Below, one piece after another: positions 8,818 through 18,500 of a stretch of DNA of 64,000 nucleotides. This DNA is from Thermanaerothrix solaris (lineage in GTDB: Bacteria > Chloroflexota > Anaerolineae > Anaerolineales > Anaerolineaceae). The stretch spans positions 1,364,001 through 1,428,000 of the forward strand of contig NZ_JAUHMF010000001.1 in NCBI RefSeq assembly GCF_032334255.1. The letters run 5' to 3'. Within the stretch, counting starts at the first letter, position 1. The number at the start of each line of letters is the position of its first letter. The translations under genes and the position numbers were made by a program. The notes under the pieces were generated by a model. The model was given only the letters and a program-made list of their open reading frames with translations, did no database searches and was not told the DNA's origin.

Positions 8818-9993
8818 TCAATCCACGCTTTTTTTAACCGTCATGCCCTCATTACACACCTCTGAGTCAGGAAGCGAAAGCATATGCCGATAAACCGCCC
8901 AAGTTTGGTAGTTGATATGGTCGTCAGTAAACCGTTCCAAGACCCTCGCCCGTCCCGCCTGCCCCAACTTCAACCGTAATTGGGGATCCCGCAGCAGTCG
9001 TTCAATGGCCTCCGCCAATGCCTGCGGGTTATTGGGGGGCACTATCAAGCCGTTCTCACCATCCACAATCACATCATGGCATCCGGGCACATCAGTTGTC
9101 ACTACCGGCCTCGCACATGCACCGGCCTCCAATAGCGCCGTTGGAATTCCCTCGCCAAGGGAGGGCAATACCACAATGTGTGATTGGCGGTAAACCTCCA
9201 CCATATTGGTTTGCCAACCCCACCACTCGACCAAACCCTCAGCTTCCCATGCTCGTACCTGCTCTTCGGTGACCGAGCCCGGGTTCCCCGGATCAGGTTC
9301 GCCCGCCAGAATAAAGCGAATCGGATAATGCCCTCTCAACAGGCGCGCAGCATCGGCCACAACTTCTACCCCTTTCTCGCGTAAAAGGCGAGCCGGAAAG
9401 AGAACTACAATCTCCTGCGTCAAGGGCTCCGGAGCCGGCACAAAATGCTCCACATCCACCCCCACCCCCTCAATCACCGTGGCTTGTTCCGGTTGCACCA
9501 GATGATGCGAGATAAAAAATTGTCGGTTGCTTTCATTTTCAAAAATTGTGAAAACCCGATCACCTCGGAGCAAAAAACGATAGGCCAGCATCACCGCAGT
9601 ACGCAACACACGCGTTACGAGCGACTGGCGCAAGAATAGATAACCCAAGCCGGTAATGGCGTTGATAATCGCAGGAACCTTTGCCCAACGCGCCGCCATG
9701 GATCCATAGAGTACGGGCTTTATCGTAAAATGGTGTACCAAATCGGGTTTCTCACGACGATAAATTCTGCATAAATCCAGCAATGCCCTGATCTCGGTCG
9801 CCCCTGATATCGAACGCCTATCCACAGACCATTCTACCCATGGGAAACCAGCAGCTCTAATGTTCTCCACATAGCGTCCAAAAGGCGAAACCATCACGAC
9901 ATACATTCCGCGACGGCGCAAGAACTTTGCCAACGAAAGACGGAAATTGTATAGATACCAATCGGTATTGGCTACAAGCAGAATTTTTGTCAC
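8818..9993 (-). CDS. GT4 family glycosyltransferase
   Basis: A retaining GT-B glycosyltransferase of about 391 residues. The N-terminus (ILLVANTDWYLYNFRLSLA) resembles WcfI/WbpH-like GT4 enzymes. The donor-binding half has the E-x7-E motif in LGEGIPTALLEAGACARPVV, followed by DVPGCHDVIVDGENGLIVPP, typical of nucleotide-sugar binding. A GTG at 9993 lies just after AGGGGGCGG and is my preferred start; a TTG at 10005 that overlaps the upstream stop is the alternative. It belongs to the polysaccharide operon and probably adds one sugar at the cytoplasmic face. Confidence 0.87.
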   Translation of the reverse strand: MTKILLVANTDWYLYNFRLSLAKFLRRRGMYVVMVSPFGRYVENIRAAGFPWVEWSVDRRSISGATEIRALLDLCRIYRREKPDLVHHFTIKPVLYGSMAARWAKVPAIINAITGLGYLFLRQSLVTRVLRTAVMLAYRFLLRGDRVFTIFENESNRQFFISHHLVQPEQATVIEGVGVDVEHFVPAPEPLTQEIVVLFPARLLREKGVEVVADAARLLRGHYPIRFILAGEPDPGNPGSVTEEQVRAWEAEGLVEWWGWQTNMVEVYRQSHIVVLPSLGEGIPTALLEAGACARPVVTTDVPGCHDVIVDGENGLIVPPNNPQALAEAIERLLRDPQLRLKLGQAGRARVLERFTDDHINYQTWAVYRHMLSLPDSEVCNEGMTVKKSVD

Positions 9994-10001
9994 CCGCCCC
10001 C

Positions 10002-11138
10002 TCAACTCATCCCATTCCGAGAGACAACCCTTCTGTAAAGACCTAATAAGCGATCAGCCATGATGTTCCATGCAAATTTCTGCTCATACGTCCGACGCCC
10101 ATTTTGCCCTAATCTCAAACGCAACTGTGGATCGCCAGCCAAGGTGCATAGGGCCTGCTCCAGCGCCGTTACAGAACCGTAGTCAACGACCAACCCACAG
10201 CCAGCCTGAGTGATGATATTATCCATATTGGTTCCTCTGGCAACGATAATAGGTTTCCCCAACATCATGGCTTCGAAAACCTTATTTGGGCTTGAATAGC
10301 GATGATTGGGAATCGAGGGATCATACGTTGCCAGAAGCACATCTGCCGCCATCGAGAGAGCCAAAGCACATTGATAATCAACCCTGCCGTGCCAAGTTAC
10401 ATTAGACATTCCGCGGATTCTATCAAGGATTTTTTGCTCGTCTCCCCCAAAGCCAGCTAAGTCGAGATGCCAATCAGTATGTTTTTCTAAAACATCCAAG
10501 AGTTCAAAAAGCCCTCGTTCCTTCTGAAGTAGTCCAACATAAGCGATGCGTAACCCCTTATGATCAGTGTGTGAAGCTCCAATGACCTTCAAGTTCACAT
10601 CTTCGGGAGAGTTATAAATTATTTCCAACACTCGTGGCGATGCACCTGCGATCTGAGCACGACGTGCATCATCCACCAGAATGACAGCATCCACTTTCCC
10701 AATCACCCATAAATCCACCCTGCGGATAATCCGCTTAATCCAATCGGGTGTCTTGCGGAGATGATCGGCATAGAAATCGAAAATATCGTAGATGACGGTT
10801 TTGCGCCAGAGAAATTTCATTAACAAAGCCGGTATCACCGTGTCGAAATCGCAAGCGTGGATAAGATCATAGGTATCACGATGGTGAATTAGCCACGCCA
10901 TCAACCCGATCTGCCAGCGCATGAGTTGGGGTAAATTGCCCAAGCCACTTCCAAAACGCGCCCGAATGGGTAAGCGCTTAATGATTATTCCATTCCTCTC
11001 CTCTTGCCGCGACAAGGATGCTGTACGATCCCATCCTAAAACACGCACTTCAAATCCCGCCTGACAGAGGGTTCGCGCTGTTTTTTCCACTCGTGGATCA
11101 GGTGCGATCGGATTGGAACGACAGATGAGTACACGCAT
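10002..11138 (-). CDS. GT4 family glycosyltransferase, first gene of the polysaccharide operon
   Basis: A GT-B glycosyltransferase of 378 residues. The N-terminal half begins MRVLICRSNPIAPDPRVEKTA, with the DPRVEK pattern seen in many exopolysaccharide GT4 enzymes. The C-terminal half carries SSPNKVFEAMMLGKPIIVA, the variant motif in which Asn/Lys replaces the first glutamate of E-x7-E. It is the most upstream gene of the minus-strand series that continues to the left edge. The short divergent region before hpt (11139-11281) should hold its promoter. Substrate is not predictable. Confidence 0.87.
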   Translation of the reverse strand: MRVLICRSNPIAPDPRVEKTARTLCQAGFEVRVLGWDRTASLSRQEERNGIIIKRLPIRARFGSGLGNLPQLMRWQIGLMAWLIHHRDTYDLIHACDFDTVIPALLMKFLWRKTVIYDIFDFYADHLRKTPDWIKRIIRRVDLWVIGKVDAVILVDDARRAQIAGASPRVLEIIYNSPEDVNLKVIGASHTDHKGLRIAYVGLLQKERGLFELLDVLEKHTDWHLDLAGFGGDEQKILDRIRGMSNVTWHGRVDYQCALALSMAADVLLATYDPSIPNHRYSSPNKVFEAMMLGKPIIVARGTNMDNIITQAGCGLVVDYGSVTALEQALCTLAGDPQLRLRLGQNGRRTYEQKFAWNIMADRLLGLYRRVVSRNGMS

Positions 11139-11192
11139 GGAGATTTTATCCTCAGACGCTCTCTAATTATACTCACACCCAAGGTTATCCTC

Positions 11193-11220
11193 TTGGCTTT
11201 TGCCAATGGGAGAGTAATAA
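11193..11220 (+). promoter_or_regulatory. Possible sigma-70-type promoter for hpt-pfkA
   Basis: TTGGCT (11193-11198) and TAATAA (11215-11220) are separated by 16 bp in the divergent region upstream of hpt. The match is moderate and rests on spacing and location only. Confidence 0.3.
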
Positions 11221-11281
11221 CGACTCTGTTATTTCATGGTAACATATACCCTGATCTCACTCCTTCCTTTGCGAGGGCCAT

Positions 11282-11866
11282 ATGGCGCAGGTGCACTCGT
11301 CTCCCTATCCTTACGACTTCATCGGGCAGATTCTGATTACCCAGGAGCAGATCGAGCAACGCGTGGCCGAACTCGGTGCTCAAATCACCGCCGATTACCG
11401 CGATTCCGACCGCTTGCTCCTCCTCGGCCTGCTGCGCGGTAGCGTGGTCTTCCTCACCGACCTCATGCGCAAGATCAACCGCCCCATGACCATGGACTTC
11501 ATGCTCGTCTCCTCCTACCGCGGCGCCGAGTCCTCGGGTTTCGTCCGCATTGACGCCGACCATAAGATCAACATCCATAATTGGGATGTGATCCTGGTGG
11601 ACGATATTATTGACACCGGTTATACCATCCATACCGTGCGGAAATTGCTCCTCGAACGTCAGCCGCGCAGCCTCAAAATCTGCGCTCTGCTGGATAAAAA
11701 AGCCCGCCATAAGGTGGATATTCAGATTGATTACCTGGGCTTTGAAATCCCCGACTACTTTGTGGTTGGCTACGGCTTGGACATTGATGAAAAAGGTCGC
11801 AACCTCCCCTACATCGCCGCGGTGGATCTCGAAAAGTACCGCGCCCTCTATGGCAGCGGCAATTGA
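11282..11866 (+). CDS. hpt: Hypoxanthine phosphoribosyltransferase
   Basis: Purine salvage enzyme that makes IMP (and usually GMP) from the free base and PRPP in the cytoplasm. At 194 residues it has typical length. The PRPP-binding motif is VILVDDIIDTGYT, the flexible loop region contains VSSYRGAESSG, and the C-terminal IPDYFVVGYGLDIDEKGRNLPYI stretch is the family's purine-binding segment. The start is set by GAGGG five bases before the ATG. It is followed after 18 bp by pfkA in the same direction, so the two are probably co-transcribed. Confidence 0.95.
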   Translation: MAQVHSSPYPYDFIGQILITQEQIEQRVAELGAQITADYRDSDRLLLLGLLRGSVVFLTDLMRKINRPMTMDFMLVSSYRGAESSGFVRIDADHKINIHNWDVILVDDIIDTGYTIHTVRKLLLERQPRSLKICALLDKKARHKVDIQIDYLGFEIPDYFVVGYGLDIDEKGRNLPYIAAVDLEKYRALYGSGN

Positions 11867-11884
11867 AAGTGAAAGGTTGGCCAA

Positions 11885-13018
11885 ATGAAAACAAAAACCC
11901 CGCGTAAAATCGGCATCCTGACCTCCGGTGGCGATAGCCCCGGCATCAATGCCGCCATCCGCGGAATCGGCAAGGCCATTGCCGGCCATTTTCATCTACA
12001 ACTGATCGGCTTCCACGATGGCTTCAGCGGCATGGCCCACAATCTGATCATGCCCCTCGAGGGTGAGGCGCTCTCCGGTATCCTGACCACCGGCGGCACC
12101 ATCCTGGGCACCAACCGCGATAAACCCTATAGCGCCGAGGAAGACGGCCAACGCGTGGATTACACCGAGAAAATCCTTCAGGTTTACCACCAACACAACC
12201 TGGATGGCCTGATCTGCCTGGGCGGTGGAAACACCCAGGAAAGCGCTTACTACCTGCAGCAAAAAGGCCTCAACGTCATTACCCTTCCCGTCACCATTGA
12301 TAATGACATTCCCCAAACGGACATGACGGTCGGCTTTAATACGGCGATGGAGATAGCCGCCGAAGCCATAGACCGCCTCCACAGCACCGCTTTCAGCCAT
12401 CACCGCATTATCATTGTAGAGATCATGGGACGCGAAACCGGCTGGCTCACCCTCGGCGCAGGAATCGCCGGCGGCGCTGATGTCATCCTCATCCCCGAAA
12501 TCCCCTACGATATCCACAAAGTCGCCGAGGCCATTCTTGAGCGCAGCCGCCGTGGCAAACGCTTCAGCCTGGTCGCCGTGGCCGAGGGAGCGATTGCCAA
12601 AGAAACGCTCCAATTCTTCGAACACGCCCGCCAAGCCAACCGCCGCCTGCGCAGTGGTGAGGAAGCCGAAGAAGTTGAGGCCGGCCTGCAAGAGATCGAA
12701 AAACGTTCCGCCGGCGATACCCTCCACCTGGCCAACCGGCTACAGGAATTCACCCGCCTGCAAACCCGTGTCACCATCCTGGGCTATCTCCAACGCGGTG
12801 GCGCACCTTCAGCCTTCGACCGCGTATTGGCTACCCAACTCGGCACTGCTTGTGCCCACCTGGTCAGCCAGGGACATTATGGCGTCATGGTCGGCATCCA
12901 AGGTGGAAGCGTCAAACCCACCCCCCTCGCACAGGTAGCCGGGAAGGTCAAACACGTACCGTTGGATCATTCCTGGGTGCAAGGCGCACGCCTGGTGGGT
13001 ACCTGCCTGGGCGATTGA
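11885..13018 (+). CDS. pfkA: 6-phosphofructokinase with atypical nucleotide site
   Basis: A 377-residue phosphofructokinase of glycolysis. Family motifs are clear: ILTSGGDSPGINAAIRG at the N-terminus, TIDNDI (catalytic aspartate), VEIMGRETGWLTL, VAVAEGA, and LQRGG. Two diagnostic sites are unusual. The Mg-nucleotide loop GGDGS of ATP enzymes (GGDDS in pyrophosphate enzymes) reads GGGNT here, so the Mg-binding aspartate is absent. The residue before TIDND is Val, where ATP enzymes have Gly (PGTIDND) and pyrophosphate enzymes Lys (PKTIDND). The phosphoryl donor therefore cannot be assigned safely. About 50 residues (ANRRLRSGEEAEEV region) form a charged insertion absent from the 320-residue E. 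coli enzyme. Confidence 0.9.
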   Translation: MKTKTPRKIGILTSGGDSPGINAAIRGIGKAIAGHFHLQLIGFHDGFSGMAHNLIMPLEGEALSGILTTGGTILGTNRDKPYSAEEDGQRVDYTEKILQVYHQHNLDGLICLGGGNTQESAYYLQQKGLNVITLPVTIDNDIPQTDMTVGFNTAMEIAAEAIDRLHSTAFSHHRIIIVEIMGRETGWLTLGAGIAGGADVILIPEIPYDIHKVAEAILERSRRGKRFSLVAVAEGAIAKETLQFFEHARQANRRLRSGEEAEEVEAGLQEIEKRSAGDTLHLANRLQEFTRLQTRVTILGYLQRGGAPSAFDRVLATQLGTACAHLVSQGHYGVMVGIQGGSVKPTPLAQVAGKVKHVPLDHSWVQGARLVGTCLGD

Positions 13019-13127
13019 AGCCCTGCTCCTCGATTTAATCACAAACACCTACATTCCACGCCCTGCAACTCCCACCCAGGGTTTGGGTTTTAATTGGTGA
13101 TGCATTCCCTTCGGTAGGAGAAAAACC

Positions 13128-14783
13128 ATGCCCCACCATGAGACCGTTCTGCCCACCACACGACCGTTAAGCAGCGCACATCCGTTCATCGCCTGGCGTT
13201 GGCAGGGTGACTCGACCTATCTCGCACGTGATGAGGCTTCCCAGCGTCAGTTGCTGTTGCACCTCGAGCAACCCATTTGGGCTATCGCCGACCGCCAAGG
13301 ATGGGGCATAACCTCTGAAGGAACCCTCATCCCAGCCACCATGGCCAGTCCTGAATCTGCCGAGGTTTTGGCCTACACCCCTCCCCTAATGCCCGAAACC
13401 CTGGGCAATCCCGAATTTCGAGCCCTTTTTGGCTTGCGCTATGCCTACTATGCCGGGGCTATGGCTGGCGGTATTGCCTCTGAAGACCTGGTCATTGCTT
13501 TGGGCAAAGCCGGGTTCATGGGCGTCTTTGGGGCTGCCGGCCTGCTTCCGACCCGGATTGAGCAGGCTATCCAGCGCATTCGTGAAGCCCTGCCCCAAGG
13601 CCCCTATGCCTTCAATCTCATCTTTAGCCCCAATGAGCCGGCGCTGGAAGAACGGACGGCAACGCTGTATCTGGCTCAAGGCATTCGTACCATTGAGGCA
13701 TCCGCCTATGTGGATCTAACGCTCAACCTGGTGCGTTACCGACTGGCTGGTTTAGAGCAAACTCCGCAGGGAAAGATTATTGCCCAAAACCGGATCATTG
13801 CCAAACTCTCACGCCGTGAAGTTGCCCAGCGCTTCATGCAACCTGCGCCCACTGATTTGGTCGCCCAATTGCTCCAAAGTGGTCAGATAAGCCAAACCCA
13901 GGCTCAATTGGCCCAATATGTCCCTATGGCAGATGCCATCACTGTTGAAGCCGACTCGGGTGGGCATACTGATAACCGCCCACTGGTGGGGTTGATCCCG
14001 ACCATGCTAGCCCTGCGCGAGCAAATCCAGGCTCAATATCGCTACGCGCAGCCCATTTTTATCGGTGCTGCCGGCGGCATCGGCACCCCCGAAGCCGCCC
14101 TGGCGGCCTTCACCATGGGTGCGGACTATATTGTCACCGGTTCGATCAACCAATCCTGTGTGGAAGCTGGAACCTCACCCCATGTCAAACGCTTGCTTGC
14201 TCAAGCCGATATGGCCGATGTCATGATGGCACCCGCTGCCGATATGTTTGAAATGGGCGTTAAAGTGCAGTTGCTCAAACGCGGCACCCTCTTTCCTCTG
14301 CGCGCGCAGAAACTCTATGAACTTTATTCTCGCTACCCGTCATTGGAAGCCCTGCCAACAGACGAACGCGAAAAATTGGAACGCCAGATCTTCAAGCGCG
14401 ATCTGGAAACGATCTGGCAAGAAACCGTGCAATATTTCCAGGAACGCGATCCACGCCAAATTGAACGCGCCCAACGTGATCCGCACCAGAAAATGGCTTT
14501 AGTCTTTCGCTGGTATTTGGGACTTTCCTCACGCTGGGCTAATCGCGGCGAGCCAGGGCGCGAAATGGACTACCAGATTTGGTGCGGTCCGGCGATGGGC
14601 ACGTTTAACGCCTGGGTGCAGGGAACGTACCTGGAACCGCCGGAGAACCGGCGCGTGGCCGACATAGCCCTGCACTTAATGACCGGCTGCGCGTACCTTG
14701 CCCGCGCGCGCATGTTAGCCCTCCAGGGGGTTCGCTTATCCCCTTCCCTTTTCCGCTATACTCCTCAACATCCCATGCTCTGA
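13128..14783 (+). CDS. pfaD: PfaD-family enoyl reductase for PUFA/polyketide-type synthases
   Basis: A 551-residue FMN-dependent TIM-barrel protein of the PfaD family, related to 2-nitropropane dioxygenase/FabK. In PUFA synthases PfaD is the trans-acting enoyl reductase. The N-terminal 80 residues form the small beta domain typical of PfaD. The barrel shows GLRYAYYAGAMAGGIASEDL, the active-site segment ADSGGHTDNR (about residue 275) and the FMN phosphate-binding loop GAAGGIGTPEA (about 313). The C-terminal helical part with FRWYLGLSSRWANRGEPGRE is also typical. GGAG lies six bases before the ATG. It converges with the phosphopantetheinyl transferase and overlaps its end by 19 bp, so it is not in the synthase operon but very probably works with it. 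Confidence 0.93.
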   Translation: MPHHETVLPTTRPLSSAHPFIAWRWQGDSTYLARDEASQRQLLLHLEQPIWAIADRQGWGITSEGTLIPATMASPESAEVLAYTPPLMPETLGNPEFRALFGLRYAYYAGAMAGGIASEDLVIALGKAGFMGVFGAAGLLPTRIEQAIQRIREALPQGPYAFNLIFSPNEPALEERTATLYLAQGIRTIEASAYVDLTLNLVRYRLAGLEQTPQGKIIAQNRIIAKLSRREVAQRFMQPAPTDLVAQLLQSGQISQTQAQLAQYVPMADAITVEADSGGHTDNRPLVGLIPTMLALREQIQAQYRYAQPIFIGAAGGIGTPEAALAAFTMGADYIVTGSINQSCVEAGTSPHVKRLLAQADMADVMMAPAADMFEMGVKVQLLKRGTLFPLRAQKLYELYSRYPSLEALPTDEREKLERQIFKRDLETIWQETVQYFQERDPRQIERAQRDPHQKMALVFRWYLGLSSRWANRGEPGREMDYQIWCGPAMGTFNAWVQGTYLEPPENRRVADIALHLMTGCAYLARARMLALQGVRLSPSLFRYTPQHPML

Positions 14784-15517
14784 CGCACTGGATGAGCGTG
14801 CCGCAGCGGAACATAAATCAAAGCCTCTGGTACATTTTCCGTACATATGGCCAGGGTGAGGACTTTTTGCCCAACAACACACCACCAAGCATGCCAGGAG
14901 GCGTGAATACCACGCACAGTAATCGCAGCGCCCCGCCATGAAGAATCGGAGGGCAAAGCCGAGGGCAAATGCACATTAACCCGGCGGGTATCCCAGCTCA
15001 GTCCTACCCGCAGGGCTTTCAACGCTGCCTCTTTCAGACTCCATATTAGAGTTACAGCAAAGGCGGATTGGGTTACCGGCAATCGGTGCAGGAAAGCCTG
15101 TTCCTCCGGCGTGAAGAAATCTTCAACAAAAGAGCGCGGTCGCGGCTCAATGGTCTCTAGATCAATCCCAAGCGCCAAATCGGGAGCCAAGGCCAGCGCA
15201 CAGGCTGCCCACCCTTCGCGATGGCTGAGTGAGAGCGAAACCGGGAAAGGATTCTCCGCAGAAACCCAAACCTGGGGCGCCCCCTGAGCACTGCGCAAAA
15301 CACTAACCCGCTGCATTTCAATCTCGTGCAGGCGGTGATCTGCAGCACAGAGGAGATGCTTTGCCACCCAACGTCCCAGCAACCAGTCGGCGCGTCGCCG
15401 CGGAAAACGCAGATTTTTAAGGTGAATCTGTTCAGCCGCTGATAGGGTATGTTCCAGAGTGGCAGAATCAGCCGGCACAGCCGATCCACCCGCCAGTGTC
15501 CAATAAATGCTCACCAT
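14765..15517 (-). CDS. Sfp-type 4'-phosphopantetheinyl transferase (PfaE-like)
   Basis: A 250-residue enzyme that transfers phosphopantetheine from CoA to carrier proteins. The Sfp signature is present: LALGIDLETIEPR (Mg-binding acid residues, about residue 115) and WSLKEAALKAL (about 160), with SLSLSHREGWAACAL upstream. Length fits the broad-specificity Sfp/EntD group rather than AcpS. Its ATG shares one base with the stop of the megasynthase (TAATG), so it is translationally coupled and is the obvious modifier of the three carrier domains next door. The 3' end overlaps pfaD tail to tail. Confidence 0.93.
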   Translation of the reverse strand: MVSIYWTLAGGSAVPADSATLEHTLSAAEQIHLKNLRFPRRRADWLLGRWVAKHLLCAADHRLHEIEMQRVSVLRSAQGAPQVWVSAENPFPVSLSLSHREGWAACALALAPDLALGIDLETIEPRPRSFVEDFFTPEEQAFLHRLPVTQSAFAVTLIWSLKEAALKALRVGLSWDTRRVNVHLPSALPSDSSWRGAAITVRGIHASWHAWWCVVGQKVLTLAICTENVPEALIYVPLRHAHPVRQSMGC

Positions 15518-18500
15518 TATTCACCTACCTTTCGTTCAAGAGATGCCCGAAACGGTGCCACCAGTGCTGGATCGGCCGCATAAGGTAACCGTGCCGTCCG
15601 ATAACCCTTGACCTCAATAACCACTCGCCCATTAGCATCTACAACCCGCGCGTCAAACCGCCGATTCTCACCCAGCGGTGAAATTGGAATCACCTCAGCC
15701 CATACCGGTTCCTGCCATTGCCACGCGGTATAAGTAATCCGCTCCGCACCAAAGGGTAATGCCAGGACACCATCTTGGGCTACTTCCCATGCCGCCGCCG
15801 TCTGTAGCACCAATTCGAGCAAAGAGGGAAGGGTGACTAGCGGCGCAGCACTCAGTGCAGGCAAGGACGCAGACAGGCGCCCTCGCGCTCGATGCGGTTC
15901 GACCTGCACGGCCTCCAGCACCTGGAACGCTGGCCCGTGGAAGAACAGCCGATAAATGGCCTCGCGGTAGATAAGGCGATGCTCATCCAAGGCGGGTACC
16001 TCTGCCTCAGGTGCACCAACCGATTCAGGGGTTCCCAGTAGCACTTTAGCCGTAAAATGGCGCAAAGTCTGAGGTGGCATGCCGGCGCGGGTCAAGGTGG
16101 ATTCCAGCACCGCCTGGGCAACCAATCCCTCTCGGGCTGGATAGAGATTAACTTTGATCACAAAACGCCGCGGTTGGTTACGGTAGAATTTCAACGGTGC
16201 CATAAACTGAACATCTGTAAATCCCCTTACTTGCCAGGCCGAAGACTCATCAGCGAGACTTAGCCAGCACAACGCCGCTGTGGCGAACCCCTCTAAACCC
16301 ATCACTGCCGGTAACAATGGAATGCCGTTAAGGGCATGATCCGAAAGATAAGGGGTTTGCTGTGGATCCAATTCAACTTCGAAGCGTGCCCCCTCCCAGC
16401 GATCATACCCTGTCAGCACCCCGGGAAGGTGATGAAGATCATTGCCTACAAGGGGTTTTATGGCTTCGAGATCGAGACCATCCTGCTCGCGGCGGGGAAG
16501 GGTAAGCAAGCCCAGCGAACCCGCCAGAACGACCTCCGGCTGCCCCCAATTGGCAACTAACTCGCGATACACCCATCGAGCTGCCTCTTCGGGTTGCATC
16601 AGGTCTATCCCTGCCCGACGCATCAATTCAGGCACATGGCCACGGCTGGCCATCCCCACCTCAGCCCAGGCTCCCCAATCTAACGCAATGGTTTTCATCC
16701 CGGCAGGATGATGACGGAGTGCCAGCATCATCTTCGCCAGGAAGTCATTCCCGGCGCAATAATCCACCTGCCCCGCATTGCCAAACCGGCCCGCTACTGA
16801 AGTAAATGTAACGACCGCGCGTGGCCATACCCGATGCCGATGCAATGCCCTATAAAGGTGATAGAACCCTTGAGCCTTGACCGCCAGAATCTGAGCAAAT
16901 TCCTCACGCGGCTTACTCTCCAGGCGACGACTGCGCTCAATTCCTGCGGCATGAATAAGGACATCTATGTGCCCCTGCTCATGAATCACACGTGCCACAA
17001 CGTCTTCCACGGCCCGAGTCTCAGTGACATCAGCAGTAAGATAGATAATGTCCGACCCCTGGGAGCGCACTTCCTCCAACAACCTCAATGTTCCCTCTGC
17101 ACGATCCAGCGCCGCCAGATGTTGTTCCACTTCCGCCAGAGAGGGCCGTTTGCCCTCTGCCGCAAGGCGTTTGAGCAAAACCTGGCGCAAAGCCGAGCGG
17201 TCCTGCCGTAATAGCATCAAATCGGGGTCGTTGGGAGCAGGCAAAGGTGAGCGTCCAATTAAGTAAAACACCCCATGGGTCTGGCGCGCCAGATCACGCA
17301 CCACGGCCTGGGTGATTCCACCACTACCACCGGTGATCAAGAAGACCGGCTTTTTTCCCCAATCCGGACTCACAACGGTATCCAATGGTGCCTCGACTAG
17401 GGTGACACCATAACGCTGACCTCGGTATCGTCCTACCTCTACCACGCCGGGGTCATAAAGTAATTCTTCGATCAACTGCGCGGCAATTTCGGCGGCTTCA
17501 GCCTGCGGAGCAAAATCTACCACCTTGACCAGTGCATTGGCCCGTTCCCAAGACACCGCTTTGACCAACCCGCTGACCAAACCGCCCAAGGGGGCCGCCA
17601 GTGGCTCACCGGAGAATCCTTGCCGACCGTCCAGGCGCGTGGCTGCAATTAAGAACGGCTCACCCGGCAGAGTCTGGAGCAGGTCAAACAGCGTCTGGGC
17701 CCGGCGTTGTACCTCAACCTGCCATTGTTCGTCTCCCATAGCATCAAGCTCAGGGTGCACATCCAGGCCGGGCAAGAAGAACACACCATCCACCTTCCCG
17801 TCCTGAACCCATCCCTGAACCCGCGCGCGGGTTTGCTCAGACCACTCCGCCGGGATCATCAGCACCTTGACTTTGCGCACACGCAACCGGCGTGCCAGGG
17901 CCAAGCCAACACCGCCCTGATCTTCCACCAAAACCACCCGTAACCCTGCTGAAAGATCAATCCCGGTCGGCTGGCAAAGCGTTGCCCGTGGGCGCAGCAC
18001 AGCCTGGGGCACCCGCCGGCGTATCATTCCGGCTTCTTGCTTGTCACTTTCCAAGGTCTCGGAAAGCACGCCTTCTTCCTGCATGGAAGGGAGCGTCGTT
18101 GACCTACCCTCCGTCTCGGTTTCAGGCGCAGTCTCCCGTGAGATAACCTGCGCGGCCAAAGCCTCTTGGATAAACGCAATGACCTTGCGCAGGGTATTGT
18201 AATCGCTCAAACGCAGGTCTTCCCGCCGAGGTATTCCATATTGCTCACGAACTGCGGTGAAGAGCTCTGCTTGCTTAACGGTATCAATGCCCAAATCCGC
18301 TTCCAAATCCAAATCCAGGTCTAACATTTCCTGAGGATAGCCGGTCTTCTCACTCACCAGCCCCACGACAAAGGACTGAATGTCCGTCTCATCCACGGTC
18401 TTGACCGCTTGAGCCGCAGGCGGTTGAGATGGGCCGAGATGCGCCTCTCCACCCTCTATATCTATGGGTAGATGATCAACAGGATATCCCACCCGCGCGG

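Noticed and set aside
11234..12727. Two adjoining open frames (253 and 243 codons) on the minus strand opposite hpt and pfkA
   Set aside because: Both lie entirely under conserved genes and their translations look like mirrored codon bias. No ribosome binding site or family motif is present.
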